From Collinsella sp. (GTDB lineage Bacteria > Actinomycetota > Coriobacteriia > Coriobacteriales > Coriobacteriaceae), in contig DXML01000003.1 in NCBI GenBank assembly GCA_019414205.1, positions 78,144-142,143 of the forward strand: a stretch of 64,000 nucleotides of DNA, in the 5' to 3' direction. Below the pieces are notes generated by a model. The model did not search any database, was not told where the DNA came from, and worked only from the letters and a program-made list of their open reading frames with translations. Made by a program: the position numbers and the translations under genes. Of this stretch, positions 1-10,699 are shown in pieces (position 1 is the stretch's first letter; each line of letters starts with the position of its first letter).

Positions 1-11
1 AGGCGTCTTGC

Positions 12-1007
12 TTAAAGATTCTTATCCTTATACAGATTTAGCCAGGCCTTTGCATAAGGATTAGTCCAAGTAGTGCCATCAGAATAGGTAACCGACGAAA
101 CGCACGCCTTAAATTGAACCATTCGGTCGGTATAGTTTGAATCTATCGGCCATCCAACTTGATGCTCAGAGCAGTTATATGTTTCATTCGGACCAATATT
201 AATATCTTCCATAGAAAGCGTTGGGGCCGAAGCTCGCGCGCTAAACTGAACACCAACCGTAACCGGTAGCCCGCTCTCATCCCACGCGCATACTATGACA
301 TCTGCATTTCGAACGATTTTGTTTGAATGATTGGTTACGACAACCTCGATATTATCTGGATATAGCGCCTTATAGCCACTCCCGCTATCTTCCTTATAAA
401 CAGAATCAACGGTCATTTTTTGAGAAGCTAATTCCAGATCAAGCTGTTCACGAGTAAGCGCTTTCACCTCGAGAACCGCATTGCATTTGGCGCATCGTTG
501 AGTCAGCTGTTTTCCATCGTCGCTCAGCTTCCATGAACCCGGAGTGTGACCGGTAGCGGGCTCGCCGCTATCTTTGCTATAGCTCTTCCCGCATCGGCCG
601 CAGGTATATACCTTCTTTCCCGCTTCCGTGCATGTGGGGGCTTCGTCTGTTTCGACATAATCATGTCCAAGCTTTGAGCCTTCGGTGGCACCGCACTCTT
701 TGCACGTCTTTGGTTTCGTACACGTTGCTTTTGCCCAATCATGCTGGTGAAACAAACCCGCAGCATTCGCTATACCAAAAAAGACAACCAACAATACAGC
801 GACAGCGGAAACAATAATGATTGGCCTCTTCCGCTTCACGCTTGCTCCGTCATTATTAGCTTCATTTTTCACAGCTTCAGGGGTTTTATTAGATTCTTCA
901 CTAGATAAACTGCCAATCTGATCCAAATCCTCTTTCTCATTGTTGAGCTTATCTAATTTTTCTCCGACATCAGCTTTATCCTGTTCATCGTCAATGCTGT
1001 TAGCCAT
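12..1007 (-). CDS. Membrane-anchored zinc-ribbon protein with DUF5780-like C-terminus
   Basis: Predicted 331-residue protein of unknown function. The first 60 residues are acidic and probably cytoplasmic, and one membrane helix follows at about 62-86. Next come three Cys pairs (about residues 96-175: TCKECG, TCGRCG, RCAKCN) with 'GH' spacers, like zinc-ribbon repeats in secreted proteins of gut bacteria. The C-terminal part ends in a DGTTWTNPYAKAW motif that resembles DUF5780. I chose the internal ATG because AGGAGG lies 5 nt upstream; the longer reading (from 1031) has no ribosome site. GC is lower than in most of the window. The fold assignment is from memory of the family; no role can be given. 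Confidence 0.75.
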   Translation of the reverse strand: MANSIDDEQDKADVGEKLDKLNNEKEDLDQIGSLSSEESNKTPEAVKNEANNDGASVKRKRPIIIVSAVAVLLVVFFGIANAAGLFHQHDWAKATCTKPKTCKECGATEGSKLGHDYVETDEAPTCTEAGKKVYTCGRCGKSYSKDSGEPATGHTPGSWKLSDDGKQLTQRCAKCNAVLEVKALTREQLDLELASQKMTVDSVYKEDSGSGYKALYPDNIEVVVTNHSNKIVRNADVIVCAWDESGLPVTVGVQFSARASAPTLSMEDINIGPNETYNCSEHQVGWPIDSNYTDRMVQFKACVSSVTYSDGTTWTNPYAKAWLNLYKDKNL

Positions 1008-1212
1008 CCGTCCTCCTTTTCTCACCATCATTGATTACCATTCTCAATCATAAGAGGCGGGAAAGAAGGGTGAATTATCGCCGGAGCTTCATCTGGTTGT
1101 TTTCAATCGGTCAGTGGGTTTTATTTCATATTGTTGCTCAACTTTTTTACTAGTTAAGTGTTCGTTTTGCGCATGAGTAGGGAAACGAATGTGCATATAG
1201 CTACTCAAAACA

Positions 1213-1244
1213 ATGACGTAATGGAGGCGGCCCCATTACGTCAT
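1213..1244 (-). terminator. Intrinsic terminator after the exonuclease gene
   Basis: Perfect 12-bp stem (ATGACGTAATGG with its complement) and an 8-nt loop. On the minus strand it is followed by a T-rich tract, 28 nt after the stop of the exonuclease gene. The rest of the 265-bp spacer 1008-1272 shows nothing else I can name. Confidence 0.7.
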
Positions 1245-1272
1245 CTTCGGCATGGTGTCCGATGGAACTTTT

Positions 1273-2379
1273 CTACATCCCTAGCTCTTCTTCACCAATT
1301 ATCTCGATGGAAACCCCTTTGCTTTGCCAGTCCATAGCCTTTTTGACTTTCGATCCGTATTTTCCGGTTGACCACATTTCGTTTCCGCAGCCGCCCACAA
1401 CCACATAGTTGCATTTCTTGGTTACGCTTTTGATGCAGCTGCCGCCCATTTTCTCGATGTAAGAAGCGATTACATCCTTAGAGCCATGCTCAAAGTTGCC
1501 ACTCAAACAGAAATAACGCCCTTCAAAGAAGACTTCTTTACCAGATCCATGGGCCACAGGATCCTCAAGCCTTCCGAACAGCTCAATAAGGCCATCCGAT
1601 TCCTCAGAATCGATATCGCCATCGATAAGCATCTCAGCCATCAATTCATAGATATGTGAAACCGTAACATCTTCCCTGAGATCAACGTGGTCCTCGATAA
1701 AAGCCATGATGTTCATTGCTTCATCAAAGGATACAGAACCGTCTGAGATGACTTCATGGCTCAGCGTGATAAGGCCGCGCAGAGCCTCCGTTCGCGATGA
1801 GTAATGCCTTTCATGGCAAGCGCGCCTTTCACGACGCCCCAGACTGCCTAGGCTAAATGGCTTAAAGCGCTCTTCCGAACGCTCTTCCTCACATAGCTTC
1901 CAATATATTTCAAAACAGGCATCAACATCGTCCATAGCATTATGATGGCGTCCCATGGAAATATCTAAGTTGCCACAGACAGTCGGAAGCTTGTAATTCT
2001 CGTATTCAGGATGCAACCTTTTGGTCATTTCCAGAGTGCACGCGTAAACAAAATCCGGCTTTTCATAACCATAGCCAAGCAAAGACTTGCTTAATACAGA
2101 TAGGTCAAAGGGCGCATTGTGGGCAACGAGAATCGATCCCTCGATTCTATCCGACAGTTCGTCTTCCCAAAGAGAACGAAAGCAAGGACTATCTTTTACC
2201 GCAACAGGAGATAAGCCCGTTAGGCGCATGTTGAAGTCATCAAAAGGTTCTTCAGGATTAACCGTGAACTGAACGCGGTCGATTATTTCGCCTTCCGAAG
2301 TCGCCCGGATAAGCCCGATCGAACTTATCCGATCGTTTTTCTTATTAGGAGTCTCGACATCAAAAAATGTTAGATCCAT
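1273..2379 (-). CDS. DEDDh 3'-5' exonuclease (DnaQ-like) with C-terminal BRCT domain
   Basis: 368 residues. The N-terminal 170 residues carry the DnaQ-type exonuclease motifs: FFDVET (D7, E9), AHNAPFD and HHNAMDDVDA, giving the DEDDh metal ligands. Residues about 185-275 form an acidic helical middle region. Residues about 285-368 read as a BRCT domain (GRYFCLSGNF, MGGSCIKSVTKKCNYVVVG). The same exonuclease plus BRCT layout occurs in proteins annotated as DNA polymerase III epsilon-like. It starts 9 nt after the ligA stop, so the two are probably co-transcribed; both would act on DNA ends or nicks. It is not a replicative epsilon by itself, and the substrate is unknown. Base composition is lower in GC than typical for the window. 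Confidence 0.85.
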   Translation of the reverse strand: MDLTFFDVETPNKKNDRISSIGLIRATSEGEIIDRVQFTVNPEEPFDDFNMRLTGLSPVAVKDSPCFRSLWEDELSDRIEGSILVAHNAPFDLSVLSKSLLGYGYEKPDFVYACTLEMTKRLHPEYENYKLPTVCGNLDISMGRHHNAMDDVDACFEIYWKLCEEERSEERFKPFSLGSLGRRERRACHERHYSSRTEALRGLITLSHEVISDGSVSFDEAMNIMAFIEDHVDLREDVTVSHIYELMAEMLIDGDIDSEESDGLIELFGRLEDPVAHGSGKEVFFEGRYFCLSGNFEHGSKDVIASYIEKMGGSCIKSVTKKCNYVVVGGCGNEMWSTGKYGSKVKKAMDWQSKGVSIEIIGEEELGM

Positions 2380-2388
2380 ATGAATCTC

Positions 2389-4728
<2,340 letters not shown>

Positions 4729-4842
4729 CTAGAGTACCACCGGTCGCCATGGCGCCGAATAACCCTTTCGAACCGCATCGAATCGGCAGCCGCCAGACCG
4801 GAGTGGATCGCGCGATCAACTCATGCCCTTGCCATTTCTAAA

Positions 4843-4871
4843 TGATCCGTTTCCCCGTCCCCAACGGATCA
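4843..4871. repeat. Small palindrome of the 'GATCC...CCGTCCCC' type
   Basis: TGATCCGTT and its complement enclose CCCCGTCCCC. The same words (GATCC and CCGTCCCC) recur in the large hairpin at 40571-40632 and as a half copy near 49075, so this is a dispersed intergenic repeat. The remainder of the 4696-4942 spacer holds the htrA terminator and nothing else recognisable. Confidence 0.5.
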
Positions 4872-4876
4872 ATAAG

Positions 4877-4916
4877 AAAAGAGGGGCTGTCCCGCGTTGG
4901 CTGAACAGCCCCCTCT
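4877..4916 (-). terminator. Intrinsic terminator of htrA
   Basis: AGAGGGGCTGT pairs with ACAGCCCCCTCT around a 14-nt loop. On the minus strand the stem is followed by TTTTCTTATT, 26 nt after the htrA stop codon. Confidence 0.8.
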
Positions 4917-4942
4917 GGCCTCGATATGTGCGATACAGCTCG

Positions 4943-6403
4943 TTAGAAACCCTGGCCGTTGCCCTGACCCTGGCCCTGCTGGCCAAGCAGCTCCTCCAGG
5001 TACTGGCGCAGCTGCTCATCGGTAATGCCGCCGTTACCGGTGTCGGTCGCGCTGTCGTTCTGCTGCTGGTTCTGCAGCTCCTCGTCGGAGCCCAGCTCGA
5101 CGGTAACCTTCTTCTCTTCCTTGCCGCGCACGAGCGTGATCTCGACCTTCTCGCCCACCTCGTGGCTGCGCAGCGCGATGATCAGGCCGTCGGCACTCGT
5201 GATCTCGTCGTCGCCCAGCTTGGTAATGACATCGCCCTCCTGGATGCCGGCCTTGGCGGCGGGACCGTCCTCGACGACGCTCGCCACGTACGCGCCGCTA
5301 TCGGTGCTCAGCTTGTTGGTGCGGGCGTTGAGCGCGTTGACACTCGAAAGCGTGGCTCCCAGGTACGGGTGCACCGGTGTCTTACCGCCGATGATCTGGT
5401 CGGCAATGTTCTTGGCGTAGTTAACGGGAATAGCAAAGCCCACGCCCGAGCTAGAGCCCGAGTAGCTCTCGATGAGCGAGTTAATACCCACGAGCTCGCC
5501 GTTGTCGTTGACGAGCGCGCCGCCGGAGTTGCCCGGGTTGATGGCGGCATCGGTCTGAATCATGTTGGCATAGATGGTGTTACCGTTGGTAGAGCTCATG
5601 GCCGTGGAGCGATACAGCGCCGAGACGATACCGGTGGAGACAGACTGCTCGTTGCCAAACGGCGAGCCGATCGCCATAACCCACTCGCCCACGTTGAGCT
5701 TGGAGGAGTCGCCGATCTCGATCGGCGTGAGCTTGGAGGCGTCGGCGTCCTTGAGCTTGATGACGGCGAGGTCGCTCGAGGCATCGTTGCCCACGAACTC
5801 GGCCTCGTACGTGGTTCCGTCGTCCATGGTAACCACGTACTGATCGTAGCCATCGACCACATGATTGTTGGTGAGGATATGGCCCTCGGTATCGAGCACC
5901 ACGCCCGAACCGACGCTGCCCGAGTTGTCCGACTCGTCGGCAGACTGCGAAAGCGAGCCATTCTGGCTGCCGCTCGACGTGGCGGTGATGGAAACGACGG
6001 AGGGCAGGGCCTTGGCAGAAACGGCCTCGGCCAGCGTGGTGTCCTCGGAATCAATCGTAATCTTTTGCGTCGACGAACCCGAAGCACCCGCCGTCACGGC
6101 GTTCTTGCCGCCGCCGATATCGAGCGTGCCACTCATGATGAGCGCAATGACTAGCAGGGCGCCGCAGGCACAACCGGCGAGCGCCGTAATAAAGATCGGC
6201 AGCTTTTTGGTCTTGGTTTTGACCACCGTGTGCTTGTTCACGACCTGTTGGCCGCCCAGCGGCTTGCCAGTCTGCGTGTCGTAGGCCTGCACGTAGGGAA
6301 TGTTGCCGTCGGCAGGCGTCGACTCCACCTGCACGCGCGGCTGCTGCTGAGTCTCGCCGGCGTTGCCCGCGTCCTGGGGACGCTGGGAATCGTTCTCGCT
6401 CAT
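4943..6403 (-). CDS. HtrA/DegP-family membrane-anchored serine protease with PDZ domain
   Basis: 486 residues. A cytoplasmic Gln/Pro-rich tail (1-66) precedes one membrane helix (about 69-91) and an extracellular trypsin-like domain with the complete triad: His181 (NNHVVDG), Asp211 (SSDLAVIKL) and Ser293 (GNSGGALV). One PDZ domain covers about residues 365-460, and the tail is Gln/Gly-rich. It should degrade or refold misfolded exported proteins at the cell surface. The start was set at the ATG preceded by AAAGGA; a 13-residue longer reading lacks a ribosome site. It stands alone between two terminators, with a further hairpin in its own leader (6433-6456). Confidence 0.93.
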   Translation of the reverse strand: MSENDSQRPQDAGNAGETQQQPRVQVESTPADGNIPYVQAYDTQTGKPLGGQQVVNKHTVVKTKTKKLPIFITALAGCACGALLVIALIMSGTLDIGGGKNAVTAGASGSSTQKITIDSEDTTLAEAVSAKALPSVVSITATSSGSQNGSLSQSADESDNSGSVGSGVVLDTEGHILTNNHVVDGYDQYVVTMDDGTTYEAEFVGNDASSDLAVIKLKDADASKLTPIEIGDSSKLNVGEWVMAIGSPFGNEQSVSTGIVSALYRSTAMSSTNGNTIYANMIQTDAAINPGNSGGALVNDNGELVGINSLIESYSGSSSGVGFAIPVNYAKNIADQIIGGKTPVHPYLGATLSSVNALNARTNKLSTDSGAYVASVVEDGPAAKAGIQEGDVITKLGDDEITSADGLIIALRSHEVGEKVEITLVRGKEEKKVTVELGSDEELQNQQQNDSATDTGNGGITDEQLRQYLEELLGQQGQGQGNGQGF

Positions 6404-6432
6404 AGCTGCGATCCTTTCGTCAAATAACCAAA

Positions 6433-6456
6433 GGCCCGCCAAACACGTGGCGGGCC
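6433..6456 (-). terminator. Terminator-like hairpin in the leader of htrA
   Basis: GGCCCGCC and GGCGGGCC form a perfect 8-bp stem with an 8-nt loop, followed on the minus strand by TTTGGTTATTT, only about 15 nt before the htrA ribosome site. It may be a second stop for upstream transcription or a leader attenuator; which one depends on where the htrA promoter lies. Confidence 0.5.
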
Positions 6457-6570
6457 ATCATTGTTCACGTTGAGTTGTACCCCAATATGCGGGCGTACGT
6501 GTACGAGAACGCAATCTTTTAGGAAGGCTTAAGTTCTGTTGCAGATTCGAGAGGGACCCGCACCTGCGTC

Positions 6571-6607
6571 AAAACCACCACAAAGGTGCCTGTCCCCTTT
6601 GTGGTGG
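6571..6607 (-). terminator. Terminator of the GlnR-like gene, 'GGGGACAGG' palindrome type
   Basis: CCACCACAAAGG pairs with CCTTTGTGGTGG; on the minus strand TTTTG follows. It begins 5 nt after the stop of the GlnR-like gene. The loop contains GGGGACAGG, a word shared with palindromes near 13055 and 24141. Confidence 0.7.
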
Positions 6608-6611
6608 AAAT

Positions 6612-7274
6612 CTAGTCCTTAAACAGATAACCCACGCCGCGGACGGTGGTGATGTGCGCCGCGATCTGCGGGCCCACCTTGGAGCGGATGCGTCGAATGT
6701 GTACGTCGACGGTGCGCGTGCCGCCGCAGTACTCAAAGCCCCACACGCGGTGCAGCAGCACCTCGCGGCTGTAGGCGCGGTTGGGGTGCGTGGCCAAAAA
6801 GCTCAGCAGCGAGTACTCCATCAGCGTCAGGTCGATGGGCTCGTTATCGAGCGTCACCTGGTAGGTAGCCAGGTTGATCTCGAGGTTATCGATGTTGAGC
6901 ACATCGTCGGCGGTGACGGTCTCCTCCTCGCCCATCAAACGCTGCGCGCGAGCCTTGAGCTCGTTGGGCGTCGCCGTAGGGCATACAAAGTCGGCATGCG
7001 CGTGATTGGGCAGGCGCAAGGTGCCGAGTGCCTCGTCGTCGACAATCACCAGCATGGGGACACCGCCGCGATCGTCAAGCCACTTGGCAATCTGATCGAT
7101 GCGGTCGCTGCGGATGCCATCGGAATCGAGGATCAGCAGGTCAAAGTCGTGCGCCGCAGTTGGCGAATCGGGGGTTGCCAGGCTCACCTCGACACCCAGG
7201 GTAGTCGTCAAGCTGCGGGCAAACTCGTGGAAGCGCGTCGTGCGCGCCATGAACAGGGCACTCTTTTCGGACAT
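6612..7274 (-). CDS. OmpR-family orphan response regulator, GlnR-like
   Basis: 220 residues: a divergent receiver domain (1-115) and a winged-helix DNA-binding domain (about 125-218, ending TVDVHIRRIRSKVG ... TTVRGVGYLF). The receiver keeps Asp50 (LLILDSDG) but lacks the N-terminal acidic pair that binds Mg2+ in ordinary receivers. This is the pattern described for actinobacterial GlnR, the nitrogen regulator that works without a cognate kinase. No histidine kinase adjoins; a glutamine-synthetase-family gene lies 50 nt upstream on the same strand and has a GlnR-box-like site. The start was chosen at the ATG with GGAGG 6 nt upstream. GlnR identity is an inference from these three points; another orphan OmpR regulator is possible. 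Confidence 0.8.
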   Translation of the reverse strand: MSEKSALFMARTTRFHEFARSLTTTLGVEVSLATPDSPTAAHDFDLLILDSDGIRSDRIDQIAKWLDDRGGVPMLVIVDDEALGTLRLPNHAHADFVCPTATPNELKARAQRLMGEEETVTADDVLNIDNLEINLATYQVTLDNEPIDLTLMEYSLLSFLATHPNRAYSREVLLHRVWGFEYCGGTRTVDVHIRRIRSKVGPQIAAHITTVRGVGYLFKD

Positions 7275-7324
7275 ATCGGCCTCCAAAGAAATGAGCTCAA
7301 TCGTACTGGAACAAGCCAGCGCGA

Positions 7325-8662
7325 TTAGGAGTTCGCCAGGTAGTGCTTGATCTCCCACTCGGTGATCGTAGACTCAAACTTATGCCACTCGTCGCGCTTC
7401 TTTTTGAGGAAGAAACTGTGGATGTGCTCGCCGAGGGCATCCTTCATAAACTGCGAGTCCTCAAACACGTCGAGCGCCTCTTTGAGCGAGCGCGGCAGCG
7501 GCGTGTAGCCGGCCTCGACCATCTGACGGTCGGTAAGCTTGAGCGTCTCGGCCGTGGCCTCGGGCGGGAGCTCCAGCTTGCGCTCGATGCCATCCAGACC
7601 AGCCGCCAGCGTGACGGCGTTGACCAGGTACGGATTGGCCATGGGATCGGGACTGCGCAGCTCGATGCGCGTGGACAGCTGCTTGCCGGGCTTGTAGACC
7701 GGAATGCGGACCATGCTCGCGCGGTTGCGCAGGCCCCACGTGGCGTACTGCGGCACGGAGTCGCCACCCGTGGTGATGCGCTTGTACGAGTTGACCGTGG
7801 GGTTGGTGATGGCGCTGATCTCGCGCGCGTGCGCTAAGATGCCGGCCATGTAGTGCTTGGCGATTTCGGAGAGGTGGTACTTCTCGTCGTCCTCGCCCCA
7901 AAAGACGTTGTTGCCGTCGTGGTCGAACAGCGACTGATGCAAAAACATGGCGCTGCCGTCCTCGCCCGCCAACGGCTTGGGCATAAAGGAAGCGTGGCAA
8001 CCGCTCTCGTAGGCCTGCTGCTTAATGATGAGCTTGGCCGTGGTGACGGCGTCGGACATGCTCAGGGCCTCGGCGTGACGCAAGCTCATGCCGTGCTGCG
8101 AGCGGCCGGCGGCGTGGAAGGTGTACTCCACGGGCACGGACATCTTCTCGAGCGTGAGGACCGTGTTGCGACGCAGGTCGCGGGCGGCATCGCTCACCGA
8201 AAGATCGAAGTAGCCCACGTTGTCGAGCGGCTCGGGGGTGTGCTCGTCGGGGAAGTAGTAATACTCCAGCTCGGCACCCACGTTAAGCAGATAGCCAGCC
8301 TTCTCGGCCTTGCGAAACATGCGGCGCAGGGCGTCGCGCGGGTCGCCGGCGAAGGGCTTGCGATCGGGAGTACACACGTCGCAGAAAACGCGTGCAACGC
8401 CGTTATGGCTCGGGCGCCACGGCAGGATTTGGAAGGTCGAGGCATCGGGGAACGCCAGCATGTCGGCTTCCTCGGGCGTGGCAAAGCCCTCGATGGCCGA
8501 GCCGTCAAAGCCAATACCCTCCTCAAAAGCGACCTCGAGGTCCTCAGGGCTAATGGCAAAGTTCTTGAGGCGGCCGAGAATGTCGACAAACCACAGACGC
8601 ACAAAGCGGATGTCACGCTGCTCTACGGAGCGGAGTACGTAATCGATGTTCTGCTGGTTCAT
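7325..8662 (-). CDS. glnA: Type I glutamine synthetase family protein with altered metal-site residues
   Basis: 445 residues, the length of GSI-alpha enzymes, with the GS beta-grasp and catalytic regions recognisable throughout (GFDGSAIEGF, ASFMPKPL, NPTVNSYKR, LRNRASMVRIP, STRIELRSPDP). Aligned from memory with Salmonella GlnA, several active-site residues differ: metal ligand Glu212 is His, Glu220 is Gly (SQHGM instead of GQNEV) and His269 is Phe (SAMFLH instead of SGMHCH). The Glu pair in ELEYYYF and the Glu of RIELR remain. Residue 62, Arg in Bacillus GS feedback control, is Thr. No adenylylation-site Tyr was seen. It may be a specialised ligase or a regulatory homologue rather than a standard glutamine synthetase. 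It lies upstream of a GlnR-like gene and carries a GlnR-like box. Confidence 0.88.
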   Translation of the reverse strand: MNQQNIDYVLRSVEQRDIRFVRLWFVDILGRLKNFAISPEDLEVAFEEGIGFDGSAIEGFATPEEADMLAFPDASTFQILPWRPSHNGVARVFCDVCTPDRKPFAGDPRDALRRMFRKAEKAGYLLNVGAELEYYYFPDEHTPEPLDNVGYFDLSVSDAARDLRRNTVLTLEKMSVPVEYTFHAAGRSQHGMSLRHAEALSMSDAVTTAKLIIKQQAYESGCHASFMPKPLAGEDGSAMFLHQSLFDHDGNNVFWGEDDEKYHLSEIAKHYMAGILAHAREISAITNPTVNSYKRITTGGDSVPQYATWGLRNRASMVRIPVYKPGKQLSTRIELRSPDPMANPYLVNAVTLAAGLDGIERKLELPPEATAETLKLTDRQMVEAGYTPLPRSLKEALDVFEDSQFMKDALGEHIHSFFLKKKRDEWHKFESTITEWEIKHYLANS

Positions 8663-8727
8663 GTCGCTCCCCTTTCTTTCGGGCGGGTTTCGACTGGTCT
8701 ATATCGCAGATACTATCGCAGAAAAAT

Positions 8728-8743
8728 GTTTCCGCAGGGTTAA
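8728..8743 (-). promoter_or_regulatory. Candidate GlnR box upstream of the glnA-like gene
   Basis: On the minus strand the sequence reads TTAAC-CCTGCG-GAAAC, which fits the actinobacterial GlnR half-site pair gTnAC-n6-GaAAC in 9 of 10 positions as I recall the consensus. A possible -10 (TAGTAT, 8710-8715) lies downstream, so the box would overlap the -35 region. It is about 65 nt upstream of the start codon. Confidence 0.45.
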
Positions 8744-8796
8744 AGCGTATCAAGCGCTCAAAAAACGTGCGCGAGCAGGCAGTTGCGAACGAGCGG

Positions 8797-9819
8797 CTAG
8801 CGCGAGGTCGAAGCGCGGTGTTCGATGTGGCCGGGGATCTCGATGCGCTTGGGGGCGAGCTTTGCGGCCTCGCCCACCGTAGTGGTAACAACGTCGATGC
8901 GCTCGGAGAGGCGCTCGACTACGCGCTCGGCGATGGTAAGGGTGTCTTGCGCGGCCGTGGTGACGCCGCCAAAGAGCACGTGGTTCCAGGGGTAGTCGTC
9001 AAACGTCGCGATCTTGAGCCCCGCCGGCAGCGAGGGACCAAGCTGCGCCAGCGCCTCGGTCAAACGCAGGAAGACCAGGCCGTTGACGGCAATGAGGCCG
9101 AGCTTTTTACCTGCGTACTCGCGGATGGCCTCGTCCAGGCGGCCGACACCCGTGGCACTGCCATCGGCCAGGGTGACGACCTCGCCGGCCAGGCCGCGGC
9201 GCGAGAGCTCGTCGGCAAAGGCCTCGGCGCGCTCGCGACGCACGGGGCTGTCGTCGCTTGCCTCGGCGAGCAGGCACAGGCACTCGCTGCCCGCAGCGGC
9301 CAAGGCGTCTACCAGGCCGGCAACCAGCTCGCGGTTGTTAGAGGTCACCAGATCGATGCCGCCATTGGCAACATCGCGGTCGAGCAGCACAACGGGTAGG
9401 CGTCCCGCGGCCGCGGCGATTGCCTCGTCGTTGCCGCCGCAGGTGTTGACGATCAGGCCGTCCACGCCGGCATCGATAAGCCTGGTGAGTGACTCGGCCT
9501 CCTTGGCGGGGTCGTTGCCGCTAATGGCCGTCATAAGCGAGCAGCCGCGCGCGGCGGTACTGGCGGAAAGCCCTTCGAGCATGGCGCTCGAGAACGGGTT
9601 GGCGATGTCGGCCAGGATCACGCCGATGAGGTTGGTGCGCGAGCTGCGCAGATTGCGCGCGGCGGCGCGCGGGCGATAGCCGGTGCGCTCGATAACCGCC
9701 GCGATGCGGGCACGGGTCTCCTCGGTCATTTGCCCGGGGCGGTTGTTGAGATAGCGCGAGACCGTGGCCGGGCTCACACCCGCCTCGGCGGCAATATCCT
9801 TGATTCTCATCTGCGCCAT
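8797..9819 (-). CDS. LacI-family transcriptional regulator
   Basis: 340 residues. The N-terminal LacI helix-turn-helix is clear (IKDIAAEAGVSPATVSRYLNN, about residues 5-25), followed by a hinge and a periplasmic-binding-protein-like effector domain (about 62-335). The start at this ATG gives the usual LacI length; the open frame extends 51 codons further upstream without a ribosome site. Its effector is probably a sugar or nucleoside, but no transporter or sugar enzyme adjoins it, so the target cannot be named. It is encoded 134 nt upstream of the glnA-like gene on the same strand. Confidence 0.93.
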   Translation of the reverse strand: MAQMRIKDIAAEAGVSPATVSRYLNNRPGQMTEETRARIAAVIERTGYRPRAAARNLRSSRTNLIGVILADIANPFSSAMLEGLSASTAARGCSLMTAISGNDPAKEAESLTRLIDAGVDGLIVNTCGGNDEAIAAAAGRLPVVLLDRDVANGGIDLVTSNNRELVAGLVDALAAAGSECLCLLAEASDDSPVRRERAEAFADELSRRGLAGEVVTLADGSATGVGRLDEAIREYAGKKLGLIAVNGLVFLRLTEALAQLGPSLPAGLKIATFDDYPWNHVLFGGVTTAAQDTLTIAERVVERLSERIDVVTTTVGEAAKLAPKRIEIPGHIEHRASTSR

Positions 9820-9943
9820 AGCGCACCCCGTTTCCCAACTGTCAGCATTCTGAGCCATTTTAGGCATTTTTAAAAATCTCGCTTGCAAAACGTTGTAGGT
9901 GAGCAGCATCGTTTTTTGCGTCTCGAGCAGATGCGGTGATGGG

Positions 9944-10636
9944 CTAGATAGACGAGTCTTTGGACAGCTCAAAATAGTCGGGATGCAAGGCGATAACCGG
10001 GCCCTGCTCCTCGGGCATCAGATGCAAGTGTGTCTCGGCCAGATAGCTCGCCGCATCGGTATCGCCCCTCTTAATGGCCTCGAGAATCCGGCGATGCTGT
10101 CGACGAATCGGCTCCCAATCCAGATCCTGCGACACCATACGCAACCAGTTGTATCGCTCAAAATGCGTGTTGATGCTCTTCATCCAATCCCACAACATGT
10201 GGCGGCCGGCAATCTCAAAACACGTCTCATGGAACAGGTTATCCAGGTCAAAGAAGCGGCGCGTTTCGCCATGGTCGAGCGACTCGGACTCGGTAAGAAT
10301 CTGCTCAAGCCGCTGCTTTTGCTCGGGCGTGGCAGCAGAACAGCATTTAATAAGCACGCTCCTCTCGAGTTTCTCGCGCAAGAAACAGGCGTTCTCGGCG
10401 CGCTCCATGCTGATTTTTGAGACATAGGTGCCGCTTTTGGGACGCGTTTCCACCAGCTCCTGCTCACGCAGGCGCACAAAGGACTCGCGAATGGGCGTGC
10501 GCCCGATTCCCGTCTCTTTTTCCAGACCAATCGCCGAAAGGCGTGTGCCGGGCCTAAGCTCGGCATAGATGATCTTGGAGCGCAATGCGTTGTATGCCTG
10601 GTCTTGCAGGCTCTGATAATGCTGGTGTTGTTCCAT
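9944..10636 (-). CDS. GntR-family regulator, FCD (FadR-type) subfamily
   Basis: 230 residues. A winged helix-turn-helix occupies about residues 5-75 (AYNALRSKIIYAELRPGTRLS ... GRTPIRESFVRLREQELV), then an all-helical FCD ligand domain (about 85-220) with the metal-binding-type His residues of the subfamily (FHETCFEIAG, HRRILEAIKRGD). Such regulators usually sense small carboxylates. GAGGGC lies upstream of the chosen ATG. A -10-like TATAAC lies about 45 nt upstream of the start. No catabolic operon is directly adjacent; the nearest candidate target is the oxidoreductase at 13119-15068. Confidence 0.92.
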   Translation of the reverse strand: MEQHQHYQSLQDQAYNALRSKIIYAELRPGTRLSAIGLEKETGIGRTPIRESFVRLREQELVETRPKSGTYVSKISMERAENACFLREKLERSVLIKCCSAATPEQKQRLEQILTESESLDHGETRRFFDLDNLFHETCFEIAGRHMLWDWMKSINTHFERYNWLRMVSQDLDWEPIRRQHRRILEAIKRGDTDAASYLAETHLHLMPEEQGPVIALHPDYFELSKDSSI

Positions 10637-10699
10637 AAAGCCCTCGGATGAAGCCCACGGTTTGTCGAATTTCACCACGTTATACTATCGCATCGACAC

